From: Takakia lepidozioides
Taxonomy: Eukaryota; Streptophyta; Takakiopsida; Takakiales; Takakiaceae
DNA: 64,000 nucleotides
NCBI GenBank assembly: GCA_030704615.1
Contig: CM060731.1
Location: 43,834,001-43,898,000 of the forward strand
Direction of reading: 5' to 3'
Shown: in pieces, positions 24,631 through 36,711 of the stretch
How positions within the stretch are numbered: the first letter of the stretch is position 1
Layout of the letters: each line of letters opens with the position of its first letter
Notes under the pieces: model-generated
Database searches by the model: none
Told to the model about the DNA's origin: nothing
Seen by the model: only the letters and a program-made list of their open reading frames with translations
Position numbers and translations under genes: made by a program

Positions 24631-24651
24631 CACACTTGGTCTCGAATTTTT

Positions 24652-24755
24652 ATTGTCCAAATTTGGCTAAGTATATAATGGACTAAGAAGAGTTCCAAGA
24701 GGATTGTCCAAATTTGGGTAAGTATAAAATGCACTAAGAAGAGTTCCAAGATGCA
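24652..24755. repeat. Two-copy direct repeat, about 52-bp unit
   Basis: TTGTCCAAATTTGG, AAGTATA and GACTAAGAAGAGTTCCAAG-type blocks occur twice, at about 24,652 and 24,704, with a few differences. Confidence 0.8.
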
Positions 24756-24829
24756 TTAAGAAAGTTCAAGAGACCAGGGTTAGAGAGGGTTACACCGATT
24801 GCGATACTGACTCCCACGTTACATTTCAA

Positions 24830-24915
24830 TAGCCTCTCCATCAAAAATCGAACCCAAAATCTCACCACCTACATTGCAATCACCTTACCAACACGCTATC
24901 CACCATAGCTTATGA
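24830..24915 (-). mobile_element. Possible tRNA-like SINE head
   Basis: On the minus strand a box A-like TAGCGTGTTGG is followed by GGGTTCGATTT, a partial B box, at tRNA-like spacing. The copy is short and no tail or target duplication was seen. Confidence 0.3.
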
Positions 24916-25066
24916 TCCTAGATTCTTAAGTATTTAATAGTGAAACCGAGGTAAGTGGGGGTGGGGAGGATTTGACAGGGGCCCCACCGGAGGAGTCCAG
25001 GCTGCCCGAATCCGGCAAAAACGTTCTATCTCATTCCTATTTTCTTCCATAACCCGTCAGTTGTCA

Positions 25067-25130
25067 ATTCTTTATCGAGAAAATTAAACAACAAAAAAAG
25101 GGATGACACCTCCCAAAGAAAGCATACTTT
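25067..25130. repeat. Direct repeat, left copy of a 3.2-kb spaced pair
   Basis: GTCAATTCTTTATCGA followed by ACAACAAAAAAAGG and GATGACACCTCC recurs at about 28,265-28,325 in the same orientation with few changes. The similarity may extend some tens of bases upstream. It could be an LTR remnant or a segmental duplication. Confidence 0.5.
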
Positions 25131-25366
25131 CTTTTCTTTTCTTTTTGAAGCATACTTAAGTTAAAGTAGTGTAGCCCTGCCTTTGAGCACACATCAAACT
25201 CAACTTGCTATTTTTGATGAATTTTAATGATAAAAAATATTTTATCTCCCACACCATAGGTCCACAAATTATGAAACCACCTTAATGCACCCCTTCAAGA
25301 ACTTTCCAATGTTATTAAGAACCCATACGGAGGCCTTGCAGTGTCATCTTTTATAAATACCAAAAA

Positions 25367-25674
25367 GAGCGACCACCATATGGTGGTCGTTTCATTTAAA
25401 ACAAATACCTAAAAGAGCGACCGCCGTATTGGCGGTCGCATCATTTTTAAAAAACGAAAAAGAACGACCGCCATAGGATGGTCCCTTCACTTCTTAGAAA
25501 AACTTAATAGAGCGACCGCCGTAGTGGCGGTCGCTTCATTTTTTTTTTAAACGAAAAAGAGAAACAGCCATAAGGCGGTCGCTTCATTTTTTTATAAAAA
25601 CAATTAAAGAAATTGAAAAAACAAATTGAAGAAAAAGTGAAGAAGAGCAACCGCCGTATGGCGGTCGCTTCAGG
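25367..25674. repeat. Array of six hairpins on a GCGACCGCC/GGCGGTCGC stem
   Basis: Units lie at 25,367, 25,415, 25,462, 25,510, 25,561 and 25,645, each about 30 bp, separated by A- and T-rich spacers. Most read GAGCGACCGCCGTA, then GGCGGTCGCTTCATTTT. Unit 1 changes both arms together (GACCACC with GGTGGTC), a compensatory change. Units 3 and 5 have damaged left or right arms. The T-run after each stem is retained in most units. Confidence 0.9.
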
Positions 25675-25689
25675 ATTTCTTTTTTCTCT

Positions 25690-28260
25690 TTTTTTTCTTT
25701 TTTCCTTTTAAAATAAATTAATTAATTAAAATTACTATTTTTAATTTTTACCCTCCACGATTTCCTTATACAAGTCGTTGACCTATTTTAGTTGATTTTT
25801 TGCCAGCAAAACACAACATTGCTGCCGGTTCAAAAAAAATTAAGTAAAACAAAAAATAATTAAGCAAATACGGATTATTAAAGTGGAATGCGATACTTAT
25901 GTGAAACATGATAGATTTCCAATTTTTGGTTTGTCATGTCACCTTACATTGTTTTCTATGATAAACCACAATTCAATGAGAAATAAACTTATATAGGATG
26001 AGGTTGGTAAGCCACATATAAGGAAGTTCTATTGATTAACATTTTGAAGGAAAAATGCTTCAAAGTGTGATATGGATTGTGTCACCTAGAAATGTGACTA
26101 TTCACCTTAGGAATAAAACAAATTTGGCGACTGCAATCACATTAACTTTGTAAGATAAGATTATTCATAGTAAGTTGTTAGAGCATTAGCCATAAATTTC
26201 GATGTTCATACGGGTCCGGCGTATTAAAGATTAGAGGCGAAATCGGGTTTAGCCAAGCTAAATGGTGAATAACTAGGTTCATTAGACAATAGTCAAGGTG
26301 TATGCACGAATTGTAAAGGTCTTCATATACTGAAAGAAGTGGGAAAAATGGTCTTGTTTCTCACTGCCATCCCGCTACAGTATTTTTCTTTGTTAGATTT
26401 TTGTGATTCTTTTTCATATGCTTACAACTATGAATGCCTGTCTTATAGATGGCGTTTGATTCAATGGTGGAGTTGCCATAGAAGGTTGTTCTAGAGTACT
26501 GCCATTGTTATTGTCCAATCTTCCAAGAGTTGAAGTCAATCCGTCTCTCAATGACGACTCTCTCTATCCTTTTGATTTTCATCTTGATATGTCTGATACT
26601 GAGACAAATCTTACCAACTGCATGATCCGAGCTCCACTGAGGTCAGCTCGATATCTCTTAACCATTTGATAATAAAATCTACTTCTTGTCAAGAGGTGGA
26701 TTGTGGAGTTTCCATACTCCTGGATCTTCAAAAGCTCTCTTAGGGTTTACATGACATTGATGCTACAGAAATTGAGACAATTTCTTAATGGTGGTGATGT
26801 GAACAACAACACTATGGATAAATGGTCTCGCAAGCATTCTGATATATAGAGGTTCATCCAAAATCTGCAAATACAAAAATGCATTAAAGACAAGTTTGAA
26901 AAAAACGTTGGGGAGCTGGTTGAACTCTTGACGGTGTTTTTCTGGAAGTTCAAAAAATGAAAGATGAACTTTATCCCAAAGACGTACGACGTCAAGCATG
27001 ACCGGTAACATGCAGTTATGTTTGATTAATTTTATCACTGTGATTTCTATTGTAGCTGTAATGATCTTGTGATCTATTTTCTTTTAACTAAGTTCTAGAT
27101 AATTCACCTTACAATTCTTTTGGGATCAAATAGTATTGCGGCTCTTTACATAGGCATACGACGATGCTTACGTGCTCGGATTGAGATGCGGGATGTCCAA
27201 TTAGAAGAAACGTTGATTCCATTTAATATAATCACATATGTTTGTTTCAAGAAGTCAATACTGGGCGTGAACAAGACCATATTGCGATCTGAGAAACTTG
27301 GAATTGGCAACAAGAGGAAACAATCTTTTTTGCTATAACATATGAAAATTACGTTGTCATGCTCAGCCAAGCATTCTTAAGTGTGACATATAGACCGAGA
27401 AGCTCTACGTTGGTGGCTTATTTTTGTACTAGAAATTTCTTTATAAGAGGATATCATATGTTGCATGACCTTGTCGACTCTGATTTTACGTTTGGTGATA
27501 ATGAGCATGGACGATATGTGAGGTATAAATCGTTCTAGATGACATATTATTATTTAGCTTAAGGACAAAAAGTTAAGAGCTTATTCTCATAATACTGAAA
27601 CCGAAGTGTGGCCTGCTTGTAACACTATATAATATCTTACTTCAGAGCACAGATTTTGCTTTCCAGATTTAAAGAAGATGAGCTAATTCTCTTGGTTCCT
27701 GCAGCTCTCTCTTCTCTCTTCACACCATGAAATTCATGCTTTTGAGGTTTTTGCAAATGCAGTGAGATTATCAAATTAACACATATATGTACTAGTCATA
27801 GATCCCTACAGATGTATACCTATCAATCTAAAGAAAAGGCATTGAAACGCAAAATGGTTGAGGCTAGAGAACCAAAAGCCTGGGATATTCTGGAAATGGC
27901 AGGCACGTCCTCTGCATCACTATCATGATCATCCTTCTCTATCGAAATGACATCAGATCGGTATCTTTTGCCCTCCCAATAAGTGGCATGAAGATTTTAA
28001 GATTTCAACTTGCTGGGGACCAATATAAATATGGCACACATCACTTCCTCGACCTTCGCAATGAACCTCCTGCAACGCTGCAACGCCCGGTCTACTCGGG
28101 TGCATGGCTTCGCCGTCCTCAATGACCTTGACCAGAAGCGCATGAGTAAAATTGACATATCCGCGAAATCGAGAGAAAACTTCATTACGGTCATAATTAG
28201 ACCTGATAAATGTAAGACAATGTCATAGATAACCTATTTCTTACACATTCTTCTACTCTA
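25690..28260. other. AT-rich region without recognisable genes
   Basis: Only short open frames without family motifs are found. The base composition is much more AT-rich than that of 8-16 kb. I see no transposon ends here apart from the direct repeat that spans 25,067-28,325. Confidence 0.5.
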
Positions 28261-28264
28261 TATT

Positions 28265-28325
28265 TGTCAATTCTTTATCGATAAATCAAACAACAATAAA
28301 AAAAGATGACACCTCCTAAAAGAAG
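28265..28325. repeat. Direct repeat, right copy of the 3.2-kb spaced pair
   Basis: This is the partner of 25,067-25,130, containing GTCAATTCTTTATCGA and GATGACACCTCCTA. There are small indels in the A-run between them. Confidence 0.5.
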
Positions 28326-28667
28326 CGTCTTCACTGACGACATTCAAATTTGATACTAATGATCAAGTGATTGTTTTAATCTCGATGATGTATCTCGATG
28401 ATGTATCAACAAACTAGCTATCACATTTCATTCATCATCTTCATAATAAGGAGGGCTGGACCGACGTACTGAACACAGACATCCAACAATATAGTCTGAG
28501 CCATCCAGATTGGGAGACCTAGTTAACACCAGGCGTAGCAGGCCAAATCCGGTGACCAACCTCCCATCGCTCTACCCGGATAGTCCCCAAATTATTGCTG
28601 ATGTGTTTTGTGTTTGTTTATTTAATCTGTCAGATCTCATTTTAATTTTACTAGTTGTGGTTAATAC

Positions 28668-29060
28668 ACTTACCAGTCACGAAACACCGCACAGTTTCGC
28701 ACGAAGTATCCACCTCACATGCACAACAAACATCATCCCTCACGTTCTTGCTCATATTTGAAGTCGTCCTAGTGGGTTCAAAGGTTCTCCCTCCACCCTC
28801 CCTTAACCAAAATTTGAGATCTACTCTGAGCATTTCCAGAGACTTGGAAACGCCAACTTCCACAACAAAAAGCCAATCAGTATCCAGAGCACAAGAAGCA
28901 TTAGTCCAGCAGACTCATGGGCTAAGCCCACCATGAACTTGACAATCATCGACTCATCTGACTTATCATAAAGAAGAGAAATGTGAGGTAGGCTGCAGCT
29001 CCTACTCTCACGCAGGCTATCAATAGCCTCAAAATCCCCAAGCGAAACTCCAATATAGGA
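28668..29060 (-). pseudogene. Degenerate minus-strand copy of an unrecognised gene
   Basis: Minus-strand open stretches run GVSLGDFEAIDSLRESRS ... LLYDKSDESMIVKFM, then after a frame change VEVGVSKSLEMLRVDLKFWL. They end in an FEPTRTTSNMSKNVRD ... CFVTG exon just before a GTAAGT donor. The last 115 bp are closely similar, in opposite orientation, to 29,628-29,735. I do not recognise the family. The frame break near 28,900 indicates a pseudogene or an unseen intron. Confidence 0.4.
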
Positions 29061-29289
29061 GGAGCGGGGGATATTACCTCAGCCGGTATAATTAGGGTCG
29101 CGACGGATATTTTCATGTCATTGTCTTCTCTCTTCCACCGTCATGGAACGTTTGGAGGGATAACTTGTGAAAGAAGATGAAGGCGAATAAATAGTAAAAT
29201 TGTGCGGAAAGAAGGGTAATTGCTTGTATTGTCTTTTGAATAGACATGCTAACAACCGACAACACATAATTTAGCCTCTTCAACAATAT

Positions 29290-30016
29290 GGTCAGAAATA
29301 AATACTTTTGTTGGTCTTGTTGGCGATTTGGAAAGAGTTGATGCGGCCCTGGCAGCACCAGGGAAGGAGGGTGGATTGCGGAAACTGTTAGGCTGGTTTA
29401 GGACGTCGTTCAAGAGGAAACAACTTTTGCGGGAGAGGGAAGTACTTGTGGAAAGGGTTTCACTCTATGTTTTGCATACCTCTTTGGTGAATGCGATAGG
29501 GCATGGTGGGGCCACAAGCATCTGAATCTGCGAAGGTTTTGAGTCACATTGACAAGAAGCTTGATGACTTGCGTAAGTCTTTTGCTAGACGTAATGAGAT
29601 AAACCGCATGGTATTAAGGACTCACTTTGAACCCACTAGGACGAGTACAAATCTGAGCAAGAACGTGAAGGATGCTATTTTTTGTGCATATGAGGTGGAT
29701 ACGTCATGCAAAACTGTGCAGTGTTTCGTGACTGGTAAGTTTAGATCATTGTAAATTTTGTTCATCCTATGATGTCTTGTACAAAAATAAACATTTTCAG
29801 TACAAATGACCAAATAAAAAGGAAAATGGTACACACATGTAATTGCATACTCTAGTTTGTTCAAGAACACAACGACTATGTCTTCAAGAACCATAGTCTT
29901 ATGACGGTCTGCTCACATTTGCAGTGGTGGTTGTTGGTGTGAATAGCTGGATGATATACAAGTACATCGATAACATATCAATTGCTGCAAAACCGCAAAA
30001 CCACTTGAGCTTTTAG
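29290..30016 (+). pseudogene. Degenerate gene with helical N-terminus and C-terminal membrane segment, unrecognised
   Basis: Frame pieces in order are: GDLERVDAALAAPGKEGG and KRKQLLREREVLVERVSL (charged, helical); then, after a one-base frame change near 29,510, ESAKVLSHIDKKLDDLRK; then the FEPTRTSTNLSKNVKD ... CFVT exon. A GTAAGT donor follows at about 29,735. Joining to an acceptor at about 29,923 gives VVVVGVNSWMIYKYIDN, a short hydrophobic segment, and a stop at 30,016. The helical bundle plus terminal membrane helix resembles several plant defence-related or membrane-tethered small proteins, but no family motif supports a name. The frame change argues for a decayed copy. Confidence 0.4.
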
Positions 30017-30019
30017 CTT

Positions 30020-32800
30020 CTGATAAATCTGATGATCACATTTGATCTCCTCAAGAGCTCCTCATACTAACATTCACTGAGTCATTTTTATTGCATTATC
30101 TATGATAATTCTTAAGAAATTGATCATTTTTTTTTAACATGTGTTAGATTATTTTTTAGTGCAATGGATTGTTTATCATGACGTATTCATACTCTCAGAG
30201 AGCATGACCGAGGCACTTTAGGATATTATGCCAAATGGCTTGACCGAAGTGTAGGGATTTGTTTTTGGATATTTCCATTTATAATGCATCATAAAGATTT
30301 GTTTGTTTATCTTGTTCATAATCATTGGAGTGGTCAAATAATTCATCCAAAAATCCCACGAGACATTCGTCGCACATATTCATTGGCGGAAAGACGTACA
30401 CAGCCATGGCCAGAAAAAATCAACTCATTACTAATAATAAGTAATTAATTTAAAATGACTATGGTCATTGAATGGTTGCTATTCAATGTAAGTTGTGGGT
30501 TTCCAAAGACAGAGAAGAATAGCCCAAATATCACAAGGGCACTTAAAATCAGTCTCATTTGGGTTCTCATTGAACATGCCTTATTGACACCGAATTGGAT
30601 GATGTGACCTTACAAATATGCATCTAGGCGACTGTCATAAGGCACCCTCTTAGTGGGAGTCATAGAGGTCTCAATGTGAAGGATTTTAAGGTCTTTTGTA
30701 CCGCCACCCCCTCATTAATTAAATCAATCACTCAATCAATATTTGAAAAACAATAGTGAGGACCAAGGGAAGCATTGAAAACTATGAGCAACCCGACGGG
30801 TTCTCCATCTTCCTAGAACTAACTTGCCAAAAACAAGAAGAAAGGCGCACTTGGATCTTTATTTCGTATTCATTATAAGAACACCAAAGTATATAGTGTT
30901 CTATCACATTATGTCATGTGTGACTGACTGCCCATTGCCGCTATAAAATGATTCTAATTACCTGAAATATCATGTGTACCAGTAGAGTTTCTACGAGGTG
31001 GTTGGATGGGCAACGATCCCGAAATGTCGGAAGTAGTTGTGCCTCAGCCACCAAACAATAACTTCATGATGATAAACTAAATACTGATAAGCTATGAAAT
31101 AAACTATATTATGAAACAATCAACACCTATGTATTAATTTGGATCGGTGAAATTATTTATAACTGAAATGAAATATGTATCTATGTTTGTCTATGATTTG
31201 ATCATGACCAAACTCGCGTAATATAATCATTTATCTCCAAAGTTTTACAAAGGATAAAATAGACAATCTCGTACTAATATACAAATCGTAAGGTTGATTT
31301 CTGTTGTGAATTTATGTTATGATGGTAGTCATAAAATCAATATGCTTCTACAATATAACTTCAAAGCATCAACCATTCCAAAATCTTAGATAGTACAATT
31401 TTAACAACCGAGTGAAATATTCTTGATGATCGAATATGCTTATAAGATATTCGTCGCTCTTTGTGTTCCTCTATTTTCATCAATCATGTCTCATTTATTC
31501 AATTTTTCTGAAAAAAACAATGGGATAAAGGAAGGTCGATAGAGCCCTCAAAAAATTTTATTTTAAAATATTTTATGAGAAACAATTAAATTGTTGTGGC
31601 GTGAAGGTCATACACATCAAAGATAGTGCAAGGCACATCACTTGCGCAAGAAAAAAACAATATAGAAGCAAAAGCCCACTTGAAAGCAATTTTCAGACAA
31701 GGTTTGTTTGATATCAAAATCAGTATCCGCCGGGCGCTCTCGATTCATGCTGACATGAAGGCTAATCCATGACAACCAACTCACGAGATCAGTACGCCAT
31801 CAAATCAAGGGAGGTGGACCTCCTCTTGTGTGAATAGATGCAATGGCTTAAATTTGCTTTTATCTACAACATCAAAAACATTCATAACCATATCGAAAAC
31901 TAGTAGACATAAACCCATAACGACGGTCATTATAAAAGTTCGACTAAATGACCAAAATTTCTGAAGACAAAAATTGACCATGCGAAGACTGCAGCGCATA
32001 TCAAAAACTTCCCTCGGAATACATGATGATGGAGTTGTCCTAACAACTCTGTCACAGGCTCTGGTAGAGCCATCGTGGGCAAGTCTGTCAATTTCAATTT
32101 CTTACGACGTTTTCAAGGGCCATATGATAACCCACCTCCAAACCTATGTATTTTCATTAATTTTGTCATCCATATAGGCCAAATTTTGATTGGTCATTTC
32201 AATCCAACAGATGTGCCCGTTGATGGTAATTATATTAATGGGTGTGTCTGTTCAATTTTCCCTCAATGTCCCAAACACTTGTTTTTGCAAAACTGCAAAA
32301 AAACTTAACCTCCAACCACATAAAGGTTCACAACTTCCTGAATTTCTCATATCCATGAAATCCGACCGTATAGAAGATGAGTAATCTTGGTAAACATCAC
32401 CTCACAAAATTGCAGAATTTGAGAGATGACTAGAGTTCACTAGTACAAATACAAATAACATTTCTCAGAAGTTTTATGGTACCGTAAAAACGTAAAAACC
32501 TCCAAATATTTGTTTAGTGTATTTCTGGAGGGCCTTGAATTTCATAATTTCCCGCTTTTCCTGTTACCATAGAGCCCATCGGTTGGCCCATAATCTCAGA
32601 TTACAGGCAGATAGGCAGGTACCTTGTTTCTCACACAGTCTTACATGTAGGTTTTACGTGAGTTAGGCGTCACCTTTGAACAGATCTGAACCATCCAGAA
32701 AAAAGATCGAGGGTTTCAAAATATTTTGAGGTGTTTTACATCAGGTAAAGTCCTCAGTGCAAAACTTTATCTAATACAGAAATTCTGGTCTCTCATTGAA
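30020..32800. other. AT-rich region without recognisable genes
   Basis: Only short frames without motifs are found. The left boundary of the 5' LTR of the gypsy element must lie in or just after the right end of this stretch, but it cannot be placed because the 3' LTR is outside the window. Confidence 0.5.
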
Positions 32801-33247
32801 TTTCCTAAAATAAAAGTTTTTTCAAGCCTTAAGTTTTGGGAGCACAGCATGTCGCGGCTCTTTGCCTTGAGGGCAGGGGGTCGGGACACAAGAGGGGCTG
32901 CCCCTGTGGTGGGGGCAGTGGCAACAATAGGTACGGGGGCTGAAGTACCCTTGAGTGCCCAAGGCACTCAAGGAGGCGAAGGCGCTCACTAGGTGGAGCC
33001 CCGCACACCGGGTTGCGGTGGGGGTGGTTCCATGAGGGGTGGTGGTAGCTTAGTGGGTCTTAGTGGGGGTGGCATAGGACTCACCATGGGGCGGAGACCT
33101 TGTGGTGGGAGTCGTGGGGAGTCTTGGGACTCATCACGGTCCATTGGGGCCATGGTGGGTGGGCTCACCGGGAGTCAAGGGTCTTCGTGGTGGTTCGCCA
33201 TAAAAGGACGGTGTTGTTTGTGAAACCTCCGCGGACAGTCACATAAG

Positions 33248-33256
33248 TATATATAA
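33248..33256 (+). promoter_or_regulatory. TATA box in the gypsy 5' LTR
   Basis: TATATATAA lies about 300 bp before the primer-binding site, within the expected LTR. It is a plausible pol II promoter for the element, with transcription starting about 30 bp downstream. Confidence 0.6.
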
Positions 33257-33557
33257 GGAGTAGTAACCCCGAGAACGGTGCAAACCCGTTGGTGACCAAA
33301 AACTAGTGAGTAAGCATGCGAGCCGGAATGCGACCAAGGTGTGGGGAGCTGTTCTGGACTGCCAACAACCAAAGGGAATTTCCACTAGGCCCAGAGTGAG
33401 CGAGGGTCTTGTGGAGGAGCAAAGGGGGACCGTTATGTCCCAGTGAGCAGCCGAAGCTCCGAGTTGGCCCAGCGGCCAGTTTGGGAGTTAGGCGCGCGGA
33501 TCAAAGCGAGTAACTATGACGTGAAAGGGAGCTTACCGAAGAGCGGTGCGCGACATT

Positions 33558-33569
33558 TGGTATCAGAGC
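33558..33569 (+). other. Primer-binding site for initiator Met-tRNA
   Basis: TGGTATCAGAGC matches the complement of the plant initiator methionine tRNA 3' end and lies 2 nt after a CA-ending LTR end (33,555). It fixes the end of the 5' LTR and the start of the internal gypsy region. Confidence 0.9.
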
Positions 33570-33610
33570 TTAGAGTTCAATACACGATCTTCCTTGAGAT
33601 TGGCCTCATC

Positions 33611-34306
33611 ATGGGGTCGAGCAAGACAAAGCGAAAGCGGAATGGCCCGAAAGATGATGATCCTGGTGAGCCCGGTGGGGGTGACGTGTCACCGAAGCGA
33701 CAATTGGAAAAGGTGATTCATGCTTCTGAAAGCGAGGCCGCTCAAGAACGGGAGGATTTTTGGGAGTCGGAGCCCAAGGACTTCCCAGAAGCTCCGCCAA
33801 ACCAACAGATGTCTCCCATGCCAGCAGCTTTTTGGGAAGGGTTGTTGGCGCAGTTTGGCGGGACGTTGAAAGACGCGTTGATGGCAGCTAATGCTACTTC
33901 CACTAAGGCAAAGTTTAAGGTGAAGCCTAAGGAACCCGGTACCTTTGAGGGCGTCCGAAATCGGAAGGCACTCAACACCTGGCTATTGGAGCTAGAGCAA
34001 TACTTTCGGGCGGCCAAGTTGAATGACAAAGATCAGGTGGAAGTGGCTCCCACCTATTTGAGGGGCTATGCTCAACAATGGTGGCAGCAACGCCTTCATG
34101 ACCAAGGTCCAAACCCAGAAACCTTGAGCTAGACTGGGTTCAAGGAACTTATGAAAAGATAGTTTGTGCCCCTCAACGCGTCTTGGCTTGCCCAAGACAA
34201 GAAGAGGAATTTGAAGCAAACGGATGACATTCGGGGATATGGTCAAGCTTTCAATGTGCTGTTGCTCGAAGTCGTGGATATGGCAGAACCTGAAGTGGTA
34301 TTCGAA
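33611..34306 (+). pseudogene. Gypsy gag, interrupted
   Basis: The ATG at 33,611 opens a charged N-terminus, then the retrotransposon gag core (FEGVRNRKALNTWLLELEQ, YLRGYAQQWW). Two in-frame TAG codons (34,130-34,132 and 34,160-34,162) interrupt it. The frame continues with FVPLNASWLAQDKKRNLKQ and FNVLLLEVVDMAEPEVVF until a foreign PPR-bearing segment begins at about 34,307. The expected remainder of gag before the zinc knuckle is missing, so the insertion was accompanied by loss of gag sequence. TAG in place of Trp and Gln codons fits C-to-T decay. Confidence 0.8.
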
Positions 34307-34399
34307 CCTGGGGGGTGCACTCCAGCCAATATGTACCAGCCACGTGTGTGCACAGGAGGGGGTATTTTAAACCCCTCCATGTACAACCCTTGTCAATAT

Positions 34400-35970
34400 G
34401 TATGTTAAGTGTCGAGCATCAGGGATGCTCACCAAGTGTTCAACAGAATGCCTCAATGATCTTTGATCATGTGGAATATTACGTTGGTCGAAGGATTTAC
34501 CAAGCATAGGTGTGGTAGGAATGTTTTGGAGACATATGAGCAAATGATATGCGAAGCGGTGAAGCCCAACCACATCACATTTGTTTGTGTTTGCAATGCG
34601 TGTGCAAGCCAGGGAGCTCTGGAAAAGAGGAAAGAGGTCCATAGTGACATTGTCAAAGACTAGAATTGTACCAGATGTCATCCTGAACACTGCCCTGGTG
34701 GACATGTTTGCCAAATGTGGGTGCATGAAGGATGTGAGGAGAGTTTTCAACACTATGGCTGAACGAGATGTGGTGTTGTGGAACATGATGCTTGCAGGGT
34801 ATGCATAGCAGAGGCATGAGATGGAGGCTTTGGAGACCTATGAGCAAACGATGGGGGAAGGGGTGAAGCCTAACCACATCGGAAGGCATTTTAGTAGATT
34901 CAGATATGTATGTCTGTCTCTTGCTTAAGTGCATCAATGGAAGGTCTGGAAGCTGGAAAGCAGGTGCATACTCACCTTATCCAAAGTGGATTCATGTCAA
35001 ATATTTTTCTACTCAACACCCTTGTCAACATGTATGTTAAGTGCGGGAGCATCATCGGTGCTCACCAAGTGTTCAACAGAATGCCTCAACGATCTTTGAT
35101 CACGTGGAATATAATGTTGGTAGGATGCAATGCGTGTGCAAGCCTGGGAGCTCTGGAAAAGGGGAAAGAGGTCTATGGGACATTGACAAAGCTGGAATTG
35201 TACCAGATGTCATTATGAACACTGCCCCGGTGGACATGTTTGCCGAATGTGGGTGCATTAAGGACGTGAGGGGAGTTTTCAACACTCTGGCTGAACGAGA
35301 TGTGGTGTCGTGGAACGTGATGCTTGCAGGGTATGCACAACAGGGGCACGAGATGGCTCGGCTTTGGAGACCTATGAGCAAATGATGGGGGGAGGGGTGA
35401 AGCCTAACCACATCGCAAGGCATTTCAGCAGATTCAGATATGTATGTCTGTCTCTTGCTTAAGTGCATCAAGATGGAAGGTCTGGAAGCTGGAAAGCAAG
35501 TGCATACTCATGTTATCCAAAGTGGATTCACGTCAAATGTTTTTCTACTCAACACCCTTGTCAACATTTATGTTAAGTGCGGGAGCATCATCGATGCTCA
35601 CCAAGTGTTCAACATAATGCCTCAACGATCTTTGATCACGTGGAATTATAATATTGTTGGCAGGATGCCTTCAGGATGCAATGCGTGTGCAAGCCTGGGA
35701 GCTCTGGAAAAGGGGAAAGGGGTCCATGGTGACATTGTCAAAGCTGGAATTGTACCAGATGTCATTCTGAACACTGCCCTAGTAGACATGTATGCCAAAC
35801 GTGGGCGCATTAAGGATGCAAAGGGAGTTTCCAACACTATGGCTGAACGAGACGTGGTGTCATGGAACGCGATGCTTACAGGGTATGCACAGCAAAGACG
35901 TGGTATGGAGGCTTTGGAGACCTATGAGCAAATGGTGTGCGAAGGGGTGAAGCCCGCGCTTTGCATTGCA
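34400..35970 (+). pseudogene. Tandem fragments of PLS-class PPR genes
   Basis: Three imperfect direct repeats of about 530-550 bp each contain the blocks AHQVFNRMPQRSLITWN, CNACASLGALEKGKEVHG, GIVPDVILNTALVDM and NTMAERDVVSWNAML, which are hallmark L/S-type pentatricopeptide motifs of plant organelle RNA-binding proteins. The shared block GCAATGCGTGTGCAAGCC starts near 34,598, 35,128 and 35,678. Stops and frame changes separate the modules and no start or C-terminal E/DYW domain is present, so no functional PPR protein is encoded. Confidence 0.85.
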
Positions 35971-35999
35971 TGATGTTGAGGAAGATCTTAAAGAATTGT

Positions 36000-36711
36000 C
36001 TCTTTGCCACCACAATGAGAAGCTGGCCATTGCTTTTGCTTTTGCATTCTTTGCCAGCTGCGAGTCAGGTTGGACTCCAACAGTGGTAGCAAAGGTGCAT
36101 GAAATCTTTTCGGAGAGGAATTCTCAACAATAGGTTTTGAACATAATTGGACCTTGCGAAGGTTGAAACTGTAGAACAAGTTCAGAAACTGTCCTAGTTG
36201 ATGAACAAAGGTGCAGTGACTAAGGTCTTGATGGTCCTCAAGCGAGTCACTCTCTGATGAAAATACCCAGGACTGTGTATTAGAAAATGAAAACTTTCTT
36301 CTTGCACATTGGGCATTGACAATGTCCATTTTCTCTCTGCATCTGTTTATTCCAGAGTAAGACATTTGATATCAGCTTGACGATTCCATACCAAGTCTTT
36401 AATAATTTTATCGAGGGCAAACAATTTTTTTTTAATTAATTCATTAGTATTATGTTCTTAAATGAATAAAGTTGATATAATATAAAAAATATACATATAC
36501 ATATTTGAGGGTATTTCTTAATGATTGAAAAAAGAAATATACATATAGAAAGGGGTATTTTTTAAAGATCATAAATTTCTATATATTTACTGGAGGGGAT
36601 TTTATAATCTTCAAAATGTATGTACAGAGGGGGTATAAATGATCCAATGACCCGTATACATGGGGTTTTTTTATTAGGCGACGCACGCACGTGATACGGA
36701 CATTTTATAAA
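36000..36711. other. AT-rich tail of the PPR-bearing segment
   Basis: This stretch has a degenerate minus-strand remnant resembling the LINE zinc tail (about 36,140-36,365), then AT-rich sequence with several runs of about 20 bp (TATACATATAGAAAGGGG-like). No gene is seen. Confidence 0.5.

Noticed and set aside
25367-25674. Regularly spaced palindromes taken as a CRISPR array
   Set aside because: Repeats and spacers vary in length and sequence, no cas genes exist and the rest of the window is plant nuclear DNA.
31974-32310. SYDVF motif suggesting a TIR domain
   Set aside because: Only five residues match, and none of the following TIR motifs is present in any frame.
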